Below are positions 9,788 through 18,656 of a DNA stretch of 64,000 nucleotides, piece by piece; the stretch's first letter is position 1, and each line of letters opens with the position of its first letter. Both the position numbers and the translations under genes were made by a program. Origin of the DNA: Bacillus zhangzhouensis (GTDB lineage: Bacteria > Bacillota > Bacilli > Bacillales > Bacillaceae); assembly GCF_000715205.1 (NCBI RefSeq), contig NZ_JOTP01000007.1, forward strand, positions 83,143-147,142. Reading direction: 5' to 3'. The notes under the pieces were generated by a model that did not search any database, was not told where the DNA came from, and worked only from the letters and a program-made list of their open reading frames with translations.

Positions 9788-11164
9788 TTAAAAAAGCTCC
9801 ACTTTCCAAGATTTTTTAGCTTTTAGAAACCATAATTCCTGAAAATCATTTTTTGACTTTACAGCGTATTTATAGATTGTGGTACTTGTAGAAGATTTGG
9901 GCGTGCTTATATAAAACTCGTGATTTGGAGCTTTATCATGTTTTCCAGAAATATATGCCATTCCTTTAGTCATTCCAACATTATAGCTGTAATCAATTTT
10001 AGGATAGTAAGATCCAAATGGTATACCAACAGAATGTACAACAGTCCATTGAAGAAAACTTTTTTGTTTGCTATCGATATATAGTTTTATCCCTGAACTG
10101 CTTGCTGTTTTTTTAGCTAATACCTTTGTACATGCTGCGTCTTTGCACCTTAATGATGGTGATACAGTTTTAAACATATTAATGTTGGTTGGTCCAGTGA
10201 ATTGGGCGTTAACGCTTGACTCAGTCCTAAACTTATTAGACGTGGCTGAAAACCCTCTATTATCACCTTTTAAAAATGTTTTCTTAAATTCAGGTTTAGG
10301 GTCAGCTACGGATTTGAAAGGAATAAAAGTTCTATAAGAAAAATTGTACATATTATCTTTTGGTAATTTTGCAAGTGTAGATATTTCAGATTTTTTATCA
10401 GCAATTAGTTCATTTAATACTGATTTTTTAGAGTTTAAATAGCCTTCTTCGTTTTTAGGTATATCTACTATTGTTGAGAGTGAACCTTCAATATCCATGA
10501 GTTCTTCTTTTGCTTTACTAGATAGAGTTGTAACTGATTTTATCTTATTAATTCTTTTCAAAAATTCCTTTTGCTGTTCTTTTGATGGTTTTACGCTAAC
10601 ATTTATTGAATAGTTATACCTTTTCCCGCTTGTCACATTACCATCTATGAAGCTTAAATTTGTTGTTTCCCCAATTTTTTTGTAGTCCCTGTATATTTCA
10701 AATATTCCATCCTCGTCAGGAAGGTGATTCCAAGATAACTTTACGTTATCAGCAGTTGCTTCAACATTTATATGACTATTTTTAATTTTATCGTCCATTA
10801 GCTTTTCAGCATATGAATCTTCATTGTTCTTTACTGAAGCTAATTGAATTTTCTTTTCCTGTTTGTCGTTCATTACGTTGAGAGTAATAACCTTTTTTAA
10901 TTTATTTTTCTGATAAATTCCAATTTTATATTTATCTCCAATGTTGGAGATATCACTTTTAAAAGTGTTAGAAGGGCCTTTATAAACTAATTGTCCATTC
11001 TTAATAAATTTATATGTATCACCAGGTTCATTTAATTTTAGAGTCACTTGGCCGTTCGATACAGTTTTTTCTAAACTCGAAATACCTTTAGCATGAGATG
11101 TATTGGTTGGGATTGACAGGTATAAAAATATCATAAATAATAATAAAATAAATTTTCTTTTCAA
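9788..11164 (-). CDS. Secreted protein with FN3-like domain and conserved C-terminal domain (DUF3238-like)
   Basis: 458-residue protein with a clear Sec signal peptide: KRK, a hydrophobic core to residue 19, and probable cleavage after THAS-type SHA at 23-25. A fibronectin-III-like beta domain spans about 132-190 (VKLSWNHLPDEDGIFEIYRD). A lysine-rich helical stretch follows at about 195-270. The C-terminal domain (about 285-458) starts with YRTFIPFK and GDNRGFSA and holds the only two cysteines of the mature protein (RCKDAAC), a likely disulfide. That domain resembles the uncharacterised DUF3238 family; this is from memory and unsure. Start is TTG at 11164 with GGAGG 9 nt upstream. Strongly AT-rich codon use unlike its neighbours suggests transfer. 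Function unknown. Confidence 0.75.
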   Translation of the reverse strand: MKRKFILLLFMIFLYLSIPTNTSHAKGISSLEKTVSNGQVTLKLNEPGDTYKFIKNGQLVYKGPSNTFKSDISNIGDKYKIGIYQKNKLKKVITLNVMNDKQEKKIQLASVKNNEDSYAEKLMDDKIKNSHINVEATADNVKLSWNHLPDEDGIFEIYRDYKKIGETTNLSFIDGNVTSGKRYNYSINVSVKPSKEQQKEFLKRINKIKSVTTLSSKAKEELMDIEGSLSTIVDIPKNEEGYLNSKKSVLNELIADKKSEISTLAKLPKDNMYNFSYRTFIPFKSVADPKPEFKKTFLKGDNRGFSATSNKFRTESSVNAQFTGPTNINMFKTVSPSLRCKDAACTKVLAKKTASSSGIKLYIDSKQKSFLQWTVVHSVGIPFGSYYPKIDYSYNVGMTKGMAYISGKHDKAPNHEFYISTPKSSTSTTIYKYAVKSKNDFQELWFLKAKKSWKVELF

Positions 11165-11214
11165 TTTTAGGATCCTCCGTTCGTAAATAAATTAAATGAA
11201 AAGGGGTAGTTTCA

Positions 11215-11589
11215 ATGCGAATTTTCAAGCCTATTTTTAAGTATATTTGTATGATGATACTCTCTGTTATAACAGCTACTTTTTCTTATATTCTTATATT
11301 TAACCCAACAAATATTAGTTTAGGAAACTTTGAAGTGACAAGTATTTTTATTTTTTTTGCGTACGTCGTTTTTGCTACACCAATACAATTCTTCTTACAT
11401 CGAAACCCTCAAAAGTTTAATTTGCTTCACTTAATTATTTATTTTGTTTTAGCTTTTATTGTTTGTTCAATACTAGCTTTATATATTGATTATGGTCTTG
11501 TTGTTTTTATTAGTTTTAAAGTGTATCTTTTTAGCTTTCTTACAGCTCTTATTTTTTGGACGTGGGATTCTCTATTCTTAAAGAAATAA
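11215..11589 (+). CDS. Small four-helix membrane protein, UPF0715-like
   Basis: 124-residue, very hydrophobic protein with four predicted membrane helices and a short basic C-terminus ending LFLKK. Layout and the segment VVFATPIQFFLHR resemble the UPF0715 family of small Bacillus membrane proteins of unknown role; the match is from memory. GGGG lies 9 nt before the ATG. It is transcribed away from the secreted-protein gene, their starts only 50 bp apart, and both share the same AT-rich composition. They probably arrived together; a secreted effector with a membrane partner or immunity protein is possible but unproven. Confidence 0.65.
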   Translation: MRIFKPIFKYICMMILSVITATFSYILIFNPTNISLGNFEVTSIFIFFAYVVFATPIQFFLHRNPQKFNLLHLIIYFVLAFIVCSILALYIDYGLVVFISFKVYLFSFLTALIFWTWDSLFLKK

Positions 11590-12038
11590 ACATAATATTC
11601 TTACCTCCTTTTTCTTAAATTGCAAAATTAAGGATAACTAAAAATGGGACAAGTATCAATGGTTTTAAGAGAATTTTAAGGTAACATCATTTTGATATCT
11701 AAATATCTTAAAATTTCATCCTTCTTTGTTTAATATCAATGTATTAAAATTGAGTGAGATTTCTGTCCATTAGAATATTGGAGAATTACCGTTTTGAATA
11801 CAAGTAGATATAAAATTTATTTTTATAATTATATTTATACAAAAATGTTAACCATATTAAAAAAGCAATAATATTTGAAATCTGATCGTCCACCATAGAA
11901 TAAAAGAAACAAATACCTGCTCAATTTGAATGGAAATCCCCATCTTGTCATACGCAAGGAAAGTCGTTGAAGGACAGTCACCAGAGTTCTTCTTCCTCAT
12001 AGGCTATGAAAAAGAAGCTTAAAACGAGGTGGAAGGAA
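11590..12038. other. AT-rich non-coding stretch with a 30-codon orphan reading frame
   Basis: No gene, hairpin terminator or clear promoter found in most of it. At its right edge, 11930-12022 encodes MEIPILSYARKVVEG continuing to FFLIGYEKEA. The composition there changes from AT-rich to that of the chromosome and reads like real protein, but no ribosome site is present. It may be the tail of a gene destroyed when the AT-rich segment entered. Confidence 0.4.
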
Positions 12039-12797
12039 ATGGCCCAGCTGTATGCAAAAAGTTGCCTTGATCAAAATCTACGATCACTAGAAGAATGGAA
12101 GCAGGACGCTTTCACACAATTTGGAGAGATGGTCGGAGATGAGGCAGATACATTCCCTTGTGTACCAGGAAGACAAGGATTTTTCCTTGATCATTTACGT
12201 TATGGTTTTGTCGGTGACCCGAGGGGAGAAGAAGCAGTCAATGAGCTTGCAGAGCTGTTAAGGGCTTATCAAAGCTGTTCAAGACAAACCGGTCAATATG
12301 CTTCATTCATCTGCTTTTTTGAAACGCCTCAGGACTTGGAAGAAAGTTCGATTGAAGAGTTTGAGGATCAGTTTTGGTCGCTCGTTCAACGATTACATCA
12401 AAAAGATGAAATGAAATGGCCTGATGACATTCCGGCAGATCCTGAACATCATGAATGGGAGTTTTGCTTTCATGGGGAGCCTTATTTTATTTTATGCGCG
12501 ACACCTGCTCACAAGCTCAGAAAAAGCCGTCACTTCCCTTATGTCATGATGGCGTTTCAGCCAAGGTGGGTGTTTGAGAAGATGAATGGTTCGACCACAT
12601 TTGGACAAAAAATGAGCAAACTTGTTCGTAAGCGGCTCAAGGCGTATGATCAAGTAGACGTACACCCTGCGTTAAAATGGTACGGGGATCAGAAAAATTT
12701 AGAGTGGAAGCAATATTTCCTCTCAGATGATGAGGCGGAGAAACCCGACTCCGCCAAATGTCCATTTACTGCTTTAAAAAACATGATGAAATTATGA
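12039..12797 (+). CDS. ycgG: YqcI/YcgG family protein
   Basis: 252-residue cytoplasmic protein of the YqcI/YcgG family, of unknown function. The N-terminal signature FPCVPGRQGFFLDHLRYGFV, then HEWEFCFHGEPYF and a PxVMMAFQPRWVFE block, are family-like. Start chosen at the ATG at 12039, because GAGGTG lies 8 nt upstream; the ATG at 12006 has no ribosome site. The 3' end overlaps the convergent ycgH by 6 bp, with no terminator between. In B. subtilis the gene sits between ycgF and ycgH, as here apart from the insertion. Confidence 0.85.
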   Translation: MAQLYAKSCLDQNLRSLEEWKQDAFTQFGEMVGDEADTFPCVPGRQGFFLDHLRYGFVGDPRGEEAVNELAELLRAYQSCSRQTGQYASFICFFETPQDLEESSIEEFEDQFWSLVQRLHQKDEMKWPDDIPADPEHHEWEFCFHGEPYFILCATPAHKLRKSRHFPYVMMAFQPRWVFEKMNGSTTFGQKMSKLVRKRLKAYDQVDVHPALKWYGDQKNLEWKQYFLSDDEAEKPDSAKCPFTALKNMMKL

Positions 12798-14108
12798 TGC
12801 GGTCTGATCCTGTTTCCATTTTTTCTTCATAAATAGCACCATGATGGCAATCACTGCAATGATCCCAATACTGATAAAAAAGCCTGGTCGTCCGCTTGCC
12901 TCTGTCAATGTGCCTGAAACGGCGGCTCCAATTAAGAGCAGCGCAAGAATCATTTCGCACGTTTGGCGAGTGGATGGCTTTGATAGCTTTTTACTTGAGA
13001 ACAGGATGAACACCCATGTGTACAGAAGGGTAAGACCGGCTGCTGTTGTGAGATGCTCATAGATGTGTTTGGACAAAAAGAGTGCAAGCAAAATCGAGAC
13101 AATTAATCCAGCAGCAGTTAAGATAATCGAAGACCATCTGACATGAGCTGGGTCTTTTTGTTTAAAACAAGCAGGTGCATCTTGATGCTCCGACATCGTG
13201 CCAAGTAGCGTCGTGACCGCATAGAGAGAGGCAACCAATGTAGAAAAACCGGCAATAATGAAAATGCCATTAAAGATATGAAGAAAGATCGACAAATGGA
13301 ACGGTTCTAAAGATGTAATAAATGGACTGCTGTTCTCGTTAAAGGCTGTCACTGGGACAAGCAAGAGAGCAAGTCCGATTGAGACGATATAAATGACCGC
13401 TAGAATGATCAGCATGACTCGTCCAGACTTTGCAGCACCCTTCGGGTCCTTTAAATGAACCGCCATCAGACCCATGACTTCAATTCCCCCAAATGCATAA
13501 AACGCATAAATCAATCCATTCCAGAGACCAAGCGGACCAAGCGGCATCCATTCGTGATCTTTGTTTGGCAGATGGAGGGCCGGTTTATGATCTGTGAGAA
13601 TACCGCATAAAACAAGGACGGCAAGGATCATAAACAGCAGAATCGCTCCGGTCTTCAGCACCGCAAGGACATTTTCAGTCTTTTGAAAAGAAGAAAGCCC
13701 AATGATAATCACGAGCAGGGCGAGAGCGGAATAAATCGCCGAAAACACCCAAAGCGGAACGGATGGAAACCAGTGACGGGTAAAAAGAGAAATCGCTGTC
13801 AGCTGACTCCCTGTAATCAGCATTTCTGCAAACCAATACACCCAGCCATTGCTAAAACCTGCCCAGCGTCCATATGCTTTACGAGCATAAGAACAAAACG
13901 ACCCTTTATCAGGATTTTCGGCTGTCATCGCAGCCAAATGTTTAAAGACGAGATATGTGCCGACTGCAGCAAGCAAAAAAGAAATGCAGACGGAATAACC
14001 GGACTTTGTAATGGCGATGCTGGAACCAAGGAAGAACCCAGTGCCAATTGTACAGCCGACTCCGATGAGAGAAAGCTGCCACCAAGATAAAGATTGTTCT
14101 TCTTTCAA
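12792..14108 (-). CDS. ycgH: APC-family amino-acid permease (YcgH)
   Basis: 438-residue amino-acid/polyamine permease with about twelve membrane helices. The family signature GVGCTIGTGFFLGS follows the first polar residues (about 17-30), and YAFGGIEVMGLMA lies near 205. Start is TTG at 14108, with AAAGGTG about 11 nt upstream; no ATG in a better context is present. Placement next to ycgG and divergent from ycgI matches B. subtilis YcgH. Substrate unknown; an amino acid is the default inference. Confidence 0.86.
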   Translation of the reverse strand: MKEEQSLSWWQLSLIGVGCTIGTGFFLGSSIAITKSGYSVCISFLLAAVGTYLVFKHLAAMTAENPDKGSFCSYARKAYGRWAGFSNGWVYWFAEMLITGSQLTAISLFTRHWFPSVPLWVFSAIYSALALLVIIIGLSSFQKTENVLAVLKTGAILLFMILAVLVLCGILTDHKPALHLPNKDHEWMPLGPLGLWNGLIYAFYAFGGIEVMGLMAVHLKDPKGAAKSGRVMLIILAVIYIVSIGLALLLVPVTAFNENSSPFITSLEPFHLSIFLHIFNGIFIIAGFSTLVASLYAVTTLLGTMSEHQDAPACFKQKDPAHVRWSSIILTAAGLIVSILLALFLSKHIYEHLTTAAGLTLLYTWVFILFSSKKLSKPSTRQTCEMILALLLIGAAVSGTLTEASGRPGFFISIGIIAVIAIMVLFMKKKWKQDQTAS

Positions 14109-14220
14109 TGCAAGTGCAACACCTTTCTATTTCAATGACATTAGCTTGTGACCGCCTCTTTTTTTTATACATGATCAAAGGGATGTTTTGGGCATACTGT
14201 CATGGAAAGGAGTGCATGTG

Positions 14221-14817
14221 ATGAACGCAGAATATGTGATTTTACCAAAGGATGGACACGGCTTTCGTTTAGGAAAAGGCCAATGTATGCGAGTAGTCGA
14301 TGTCGAAGGTCAGCAAGTAGCAGATGTGATGGCTTATCATGAAAAGGATTTTTATGAAAAATTTGATCAAGGCGCTACAATGGACAGCCTGTTCTCTTCC
14401 AAAGTGAAAAAAGGCGATAAGCTCTATTCTAATTTATATAAACCGATGTTTACGGTCATTGAAGATACAGTAGAATGCCATGATTTATACATGCCTGCGT
14501 GCCGGCAAGAAATGTATCAGCTCTTATATGGCCGGACACACTTAGAGGTCATGCATACATGCTACGATAATCTTCGTACAGCCTTTGAGCCATTTGGTAT
14601 CCCGAAAGAAGATATGTACTATCCTTTTAATGTCTTTATGAATACAGTCATTGATGAAAAAGGAAAGCTGTCTGTAGAACTGCCAAAATCACTCTCCGGT
14701 GATTACATTCGACTCCGAGCAGAAATGGATCTCATTGTGGCAGTGTCCGCATGTCCAGCAGATATAGGAAAGTGCAATGGTGCAAGCTGTACATCCATAC
14801 GGGTAGAAATTGATTGA
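14221..14817 (+). CDS. ycgI: DUF1989 / urea-carboxylase-associated family protein (YcgI)
   Basis: 198-residue protein of the DUF1989 family, relatives of which accompany urea-amidolyase systems. Visible conserved parts are GQQVADVMAY near residue 35, SLFSSK, CHDLYMPACR near 92 and CPADIGKCNGASCTSI near the C-terminus. The last has three cysteines that could bind metal together with the CH motif. Start is the ATG at 14221 after GGAAAGGAGTG; an upstream ATG at 14188 gives a non-family extension. Divergent from the permease gene ycgH. Confidence 0.82.
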   Translation: MNAEYVILPKDGHGFRLGKGQCMRVVDVEGQQVADVMAYHEKDFYEKFDQGATMDSLFSSKVKKGDKLYSNLYKPMFTVIEDTVECHDLYMPACRQEMYQLLYGRTHLEVMHTCYDNLRTAFEPFGIPKEDMYYPFNVFMNTVIDEKGKLSVELPKSLSGDYIRLRAEMDLIVAVSACPADIGKCNGASCTSIRVEID

Positions 14818-14930
14818 AAATGAAAGGCCAGTCAAAAAAGACCTTGGTCTCTTTCGTTTGTGAATGTTTGATCATTTATGAAAAAGGGGAACGTCTAATA
14901 AAATATCCTTCATGAAAACATGCTATAATG

Positions 14931-14939
14931 AAGACTCTA
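14931..14939 (+). promoter_or_regulatory. nadE extended -10 promoter
   Basis: TGCTATAAT (14931-14939) is a perfect extended -10 element; no good -35 is seen 17 bp upstream. It lies 77 bp before the nadE start. Confidence 0.65.
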
Positions 14940-15015
14940 AAATCGTTGTCAAACCAATTAAATTGAGAGTAAAACCTGTTCTCTTCATGTAGAGGATGCT
15001 TAGGAGGAAAAGTGT

Positions 15016-15837
15016 ATGAGTTTGCAGAAAAAGATCAGCCAAGAGTTGCATGTGCAGCCCTCAATTGACCCAAAGCAGGAGATCGAAAAACGGGTTGGAT
15101 TTTTAAAGGATTACTTGAAAAAAACCGGCGCAAAAGGCTTCGTCCTCGGCATTAGCGGCGGACAGGATTCAACGCTTGCTGGTCGTCTCGCTCAGCTGGC
15201 TGCATCTGAGCTGCGTCAAGAAGGAAAAGAAGATGCTGTCTTTATTGCGGTTCGTCTCCCGCATGGCGTGCAGCAGGATGAAGACGATGCTCAGCTGGCT
15301 CTATCATTTATACAGCCGGACAAGTCGTGGAAATATGATATTGCGCCTGCGGTGACTGCATTCAGTGATCAGTATCAAAAGGAAACAAACAAGCCGCTGT
15401 CTGACTTTAATAAAGGGAATGTCAAAGCACGCATGAGAATGATCGCACAGTATGCCATCGGTGGAGAGGAAGGGTTACTTGTCCTCGGTACAGATCATGC
15501 GGCTGAAGCAGTGACTGGTTTCTTCACGAAGTATGGAGATGGTGGTGCAGATGTTCTGCCGCTCACAGGTCTGACGAAACGCCAAGGACGGACGCTGTTA
15601 GAAGCTCTTCAAGCGCCAGAACGCTTGTACTTAAAGAAACCAACAGCCGATCTGCTGGATGACAAGCCTCAGCAAACGGATGAAACAGAACTCGGTATTA
15701 CGTACAATGAAATTGATGATTACTTAGAAGGAAAACCAGTTTCAGATCACGCTGCTGAAGCAATTGAAAAACGCTATGTTCAATCAGAACATAAACGCCA
15801 AGTACCAGCTTCAATGTTTGATGACTGGTGGAAATAA
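15016..15837 (+). CDS. nadE: NH3-dependent NAD+ synthetase
   Basis: 273-residue NAD synthetase that amidates deamido-NAD with ammonia and ATP, the last step of NAD synthesis. The ATP pyrophosphatase loop GISGGQDST is near residue 45, [12 protein letters not shown] near 158 and FTKYGDGG near 170, all canonical. Length equals the B. subtilis ammonia-dependent enzyme. AGGAGG precedes the ATG. It is an intact housekeeping gene at the left edge of insert A; a decayed copy of its last 150-180 bp occurs 12 kb away after aroK. Confidence 0.97.
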   Translation: MSLQKKISQELHVQPSIDPKQEIEKRVGFLKDYLKKTGAKGFVLGISGGQDSTLAGRLAQLAASELRQEGKEDAVFIAVRLPHGVQQDEDDAQLALSFIQPDKSWKYDIAPAVTAFSDQYQKETNKPLSDFNKGNVKARMRMIAQYAIGGEEGLLVLGTDHAAEAVTGFFTKYGDGGADVLPLTGLTKRQGRTLLEALQAPERLYLKKPTADLLDDKPQQTDETELGITYNEIDDYLEGKPVSDHAAEAIEKRYVQSEHKRQVPASMFDDWWK

Positions 15838-15845
15838 GAAAATGC

Positions 15846-16076
15846 CTGAAACCTCTCCTGTGACGGAGAGGTTTCAGCGTGTAGACAAACCCTCGCATTC
15901 GGTGTCAGTCCTGCGCGCCGGTGCTCACGAATGTCAAATTCGCTCCGCTCCGGTGCTCGTCCTTCCTAGACTTCAAAGGTTTTCAATCACGCTGAAAAGA
16001 AGACAAAGGGCTAAAATAAACATCATTTTAGCCCTTTGTCATTAATCTGAACCTCTCCTGTGATGGAGAGGTTTTT
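15846..16076. repeat. Structured intergenic repeat R1 bracketed by duplicated terminator hairpins
   Basis: Left hairpin: CTGAAACCTCTCC (15846-15858) with GGAGAGGTTTCAG (15865-15877). Right hairpin: the same ACCTCTCC/GGAGAGGT core at 16051-16072, followed by T6, probably the nadE terminator. Between them lie inverted ends CAGCGTG (15875-15881) and CACGCTG (15988-15994), and a perfect 16-bp stem GACAAAGGGCTAAAAT (16002-16017)/(16025-16040). Shared core with copies R2 and R3. R1 carries an extra internal segment with CCGGTGCTC repeated twice, relative to R2. Confidence 0.75.
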
Positions 16077-16246
16077 TAGTTTCAGTAAATTTGACAGAAT
16101 AAGCAGAACATGTTTCATTAAATTAGTAGAACGATCTACTTACGTCTGTTTTACTAAATAAAGGGTGGATTTTTGGATAAGATGGTGAAATGATTAGTTC
16201 GATTCACTTAATTTATCACCAAATGACTGTATTTTCAGAAAAAAGA

Positions 16247-16275
16247 TTGACGGCAAAAACGAATGCGCTTACAAT
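16247..16275 (+). promoter_or_regulatory. Sigma-A promoter of the insert A operon
   Basis: TTGACG (16247-16252), 17-bp spacer, TACAAT (16270-16275). The tandem operators begin 8 bp downstream. Confidence 0.8.
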
Positions 16276-16283
16276 GAAATCAC

Positions 16284-16320
16284 ATTCCAAAAAGTGAAAT
16301 CAGATTCCACTAGACGGAAT
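16284..16320. promoter_or_regulatory. Tandem 17-bp operators of the insert A operon (IclR-type)
   Basis: ATTCCAAAAAGTGAAAT (16284-16300, one arm degenerate) and ATTCCACTAGACGGAAT (16304-16320, perfect 5-bp arms) lie exactly 20 bp apart. The second is the reverse complement, with one change, of the operator at 25932-25948 before the divergent permease gene. The IclR-family gene of the same insert is the likely source of the binding protein. Confidence 0.7.
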
Positions 16321-16367
16321 AAGAGGAGCTTCATCTCCAAAAATAAGCTAAAGGAATGAGTCACACA

Positions 16368-17213
16368 ATGAAAAATCGCAGTGCACTGGAAATATACAAA
16401 GAAGGGGGCGCTTGGTGGGAGACAGAGATTAGTGATATTCAGAAAAACTCAATTGAGCTACGAGGGTATCCAATTGAAGAGCTCATTGGCGAATTGTCAT
16501 ATCCACAGATGCTTTATTTATTGCTTGTCGGAGAATTGCTAGATGATTCCAAAGCTGCCCTTTTTGAGAGTGTTCTTGTCGCAGGTGCAGACCATGGACC
16601 AAGAGCACCATCTATTGCTGCAGCAAGAATGGCCGTTACTTGTGGCATTTCATTTAATTCCTCTGTAGCGACAGGGATGAATCTATTAGGTGATATTCAC
16701 GGCGGTGCCGGCGAAAAGGCGATGCGTATGCTGTACGAGGCAAAATTAATCTACGATGAAAACAAAGATGTAAAATATGCGGCAAAGCAAGTGTGTCAGG
16801 ATTGGTTAGCCCGTAAAGCCAAGATACCAGGTATCGGCCATCAGCTGCATGATGATGATCCGCGGGTGAGACGTTTATATGAATTGAGTCAGTCATATGT
16901 CGAGCACGGTCATATTAGTGGGATTTACTTGCGGTTAGCGGAGGCAATCAGGCACGAACTTGAAAACCGAAAAGGGAAAAAAATAACGATGAACATAGAT
17001 GGCGTATCAGCTGCGATTCAATGTGAATTAAACATCCCGGCTGAAGCAGCAAAAGGCATCTTTTCCTTATCAAGAGGAATGGGCATTGTGGCGCACGCAT
17101 ACGAGGAGCTAACAAAGGGAGCCCTTGTAAAAGGACCTTGTCCAAATGAAGAAAAACTGGTTCGTTACGTTGGGCATGGAACGCGTCATTTGAAGGAGGG
17201 TGAGACAATTTGA
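16368..17213 (+). CDS. Citryl-CoA-lyase-like (short citrate-synthase superfamily) protein
   Basis: 281-residue protein of the citrate synthase superfamily, lacking the N-terminal domain part of full synthases, as in citryl-CoA lyases. These cleave or form a bond between acetyl-CoA and a 2-oxo acid. Family residues are the active-site His in LLGDIHGGAGE near 104, PGIGHQLHDDDPR near 157, and the RGMGIVAHAYEE stretch near 236. Start chosen at 16368, 8-12 nt after AAGGAATGAG; an ATG at 16356 abuts that site. First gene of a seven-gene operon; overlaps the next gene by four bases. The CoA-transferase downstream would provide the CoA ester. Exact substrate unknown. Confidence 0.78.
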   Translation: MKNRSALEIYKEGGAWWETEISDIQKNSIELRGYPIEELIGELSYPQMLYLLLVGELLDDSKAALFESVLVAGADHGPRAPSIAAARMAVTCGISFNSSVATGMNLLGDIHGGAGEKAMRMLYEAKLIYDENKDVKYAAKQVCQDWLARKAKIPGIGHQLHDDDPRVRRLYELSQSYVEHGHISGIYLRLAEAIRHELENRKGKKITMNIDGVSAAIQCELNIPAEAAKGIFSLSRGMGIVAHAYEELTKGALVKGPCPNEEKLVRYVGHGTRHLKEGETI

Positions 17214-18643
17214 GCGAATTGAAAGCGTTGTCATATGTGGATGGAGATTGGCTTGAAGCAAACCGTGAAAAAGAGGACATCATCAATCCTTACTCTAGAA
17301 AGACAATCGGCACATCTTATTTAGCGTCAACAGAAGATATAGAACACGCACTGACTGTTGCACAGCAAATCAAAAAACAACTAGTGGGTATGTCAGCGTT
17401 AGAGCGTTCGACTCTTTTGAAAAAAGCAGCTACATTGCTAGAAGATCAAAAAGAATATTTTGCGAAACTCATTTCTTTAGAATTAGGAAAGCCGCTTAAA
17501 AACACACGAGATGAAGTCTCGCGATCTATTGAAACGTTAGTGCAATCAGCCGAAGAAGCCAATCGATTAATAGGGGAGACCATTCCTGGTCATGTATCAT
17601 CTCGCGGACAAGGAGCAATGGCGATGACATTTAAAGTGCCAGTTGGTGTGGTGTTAGCCATTACCCCTTTTAATGCACCACTCAATCTCATTTGTCACAA
17701 AATTGGTCCTGCTTTTGCAGCAGGGAATGCCATTATTTTAAAACCGGCTCCGCAAACATCAGCGGTTGCCACAGCATTTGTCAAACTGCTGCTTGAAGCG
17801 GGATTCCCTGAAAAAAGCGTGCAGCTCATTATCGGTGGAGTAGATGCCGGAAGACAATTAGTGACGGATGAAAGAACAAATCTTGTTTCTTTTACCGGAG
17901 GCGCAGTCGGCGGGGAACATATTTCTAATTCCGCTGGATTGAAAAAGGTACTACTAGAGCTTGGTGGAAATGGAGCTACTATTGTCCATCATGATGCGGA
18001 TATTGAAAAAGCTGCATCCCTTTGCGCAAAAACGGGTTTCAGTAATTCTGGTCAAAGTTGTATTTCCGTTCAACGAATTTATGTCCACAAGGAAATCCTG
18101 GAAACATTTACTGAGACACTAAAAGCAAAAGTGGATCAGCTTATCGTTGGAGATCCACTGTCCAGTGAAAGTGATATCGGCTGTATGGTTGATGAACAGG
18201 CAGCAAAACGTGTAGAAGTTTGGATACAAGAAGCAGAGAAAATGGGCGCTAGCATCATTTCTGGAGGACAAAGAAATGGAGCAAGCGTTAGACCAACCAT
18301 TTTGCTAAACCCACCGAAACAGGCCAAAGTCGTGTGTGAGGAAGTATTTGGTCCAGTTGTCAGCATCCTTCCTTATGAAGATTTAAATGAAGCGATCAAA
18401 GAAGCAAATGATAGTCGCTACGGTTTGCAAGCCGGAATCTTTACGAGCCAGCTGGATGTGGCGTTACACGCAGCGAAAGAGCTTGAAACTGGGGGCGTGA
18501 TCATCAATGGGACATCGAATTTCAGATTGGATCACTGGCCATATGGCGGTATTAAGCGAAGTGGTATTGGAAGAGAAGGTCCACGTTTCGCCATTGAAGA
18601 GATGACGGAAACCAAAATGGTCGTCCTTCCAGAAGGTATATAA
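17210..18643 (+). CDS. NAD(P)-dependent aldehyde dehydrogenase
   Basis: 477-residue aldehyde dehydrogenase oxidising an aldehyde to its acid. The general base is in LELGGN (Glu250), the nucleophile in SGQSC (Cys284), ITPFNAPLNL near 150 is the cofactor site, and EEVFGPVV near 382 is canonical. Start is TTG at 17210, sharing bases with the upstream stop (TTGA) and preceded by AAGGAGGGTG at good spacing. Closest in style to vanillin/benzaldehyde or sulfolactaldehyde-type ALDHs; substrate not readable. In this operon it would act on an aldehyde, perhaps the product of the ThDP enzyme two genes on. Confidence 0.85.
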   Translation: MSELKALSYVDGDWLEANREKEDIINPYSRKTIGTSYLASTEDIEHALTVAQQIKKQLVGMSALERSTLLKKAATLLEDQKEYFAKLISLELGKPLKNTRDEVSRSIETLVQSAEEANRLIGETIPGHVSSRGQGAMAMTFKVPVGVVLAITPFNAPLNLICHKIGPAFAAGNAIILKPAPQTSAVATAFVKLLLEAGFPEKSVQLIIGGVDAGRQLVTDERTNLVSFTGGAVGGEHISNSAGLKKVLLELGGNGATIVHHDADIEKAASLCAKTGFSNSGQSCISVQRIYVHKEILETFTETLKAKVDQLIVGDPLSSESDIGCMVDEQAAKRVEVWIQEAEKMGASIISGGQRNGASVRPTILLNPPKQAKVVCEEVFGPVVSILPYEDLNEAIKEANDSRYGLQAGIFTSQLDVALHAAKELETGGVIINGTSNFRLDHWPYGGIKRSGIGREGPRFAIEEMTETKMVVLPEGI

Positions 18644-18656
18644 GGGGGAAGCAGGT

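Noticed and set aside
16091..16140. AGTAGA-N4-TCTACT palindrome and a TTGACA upstream of insert A
   Set aside because: No matching -10 near the TTGACA, and the palindrome does not recur elsewhere in the insert; too little to call a site.
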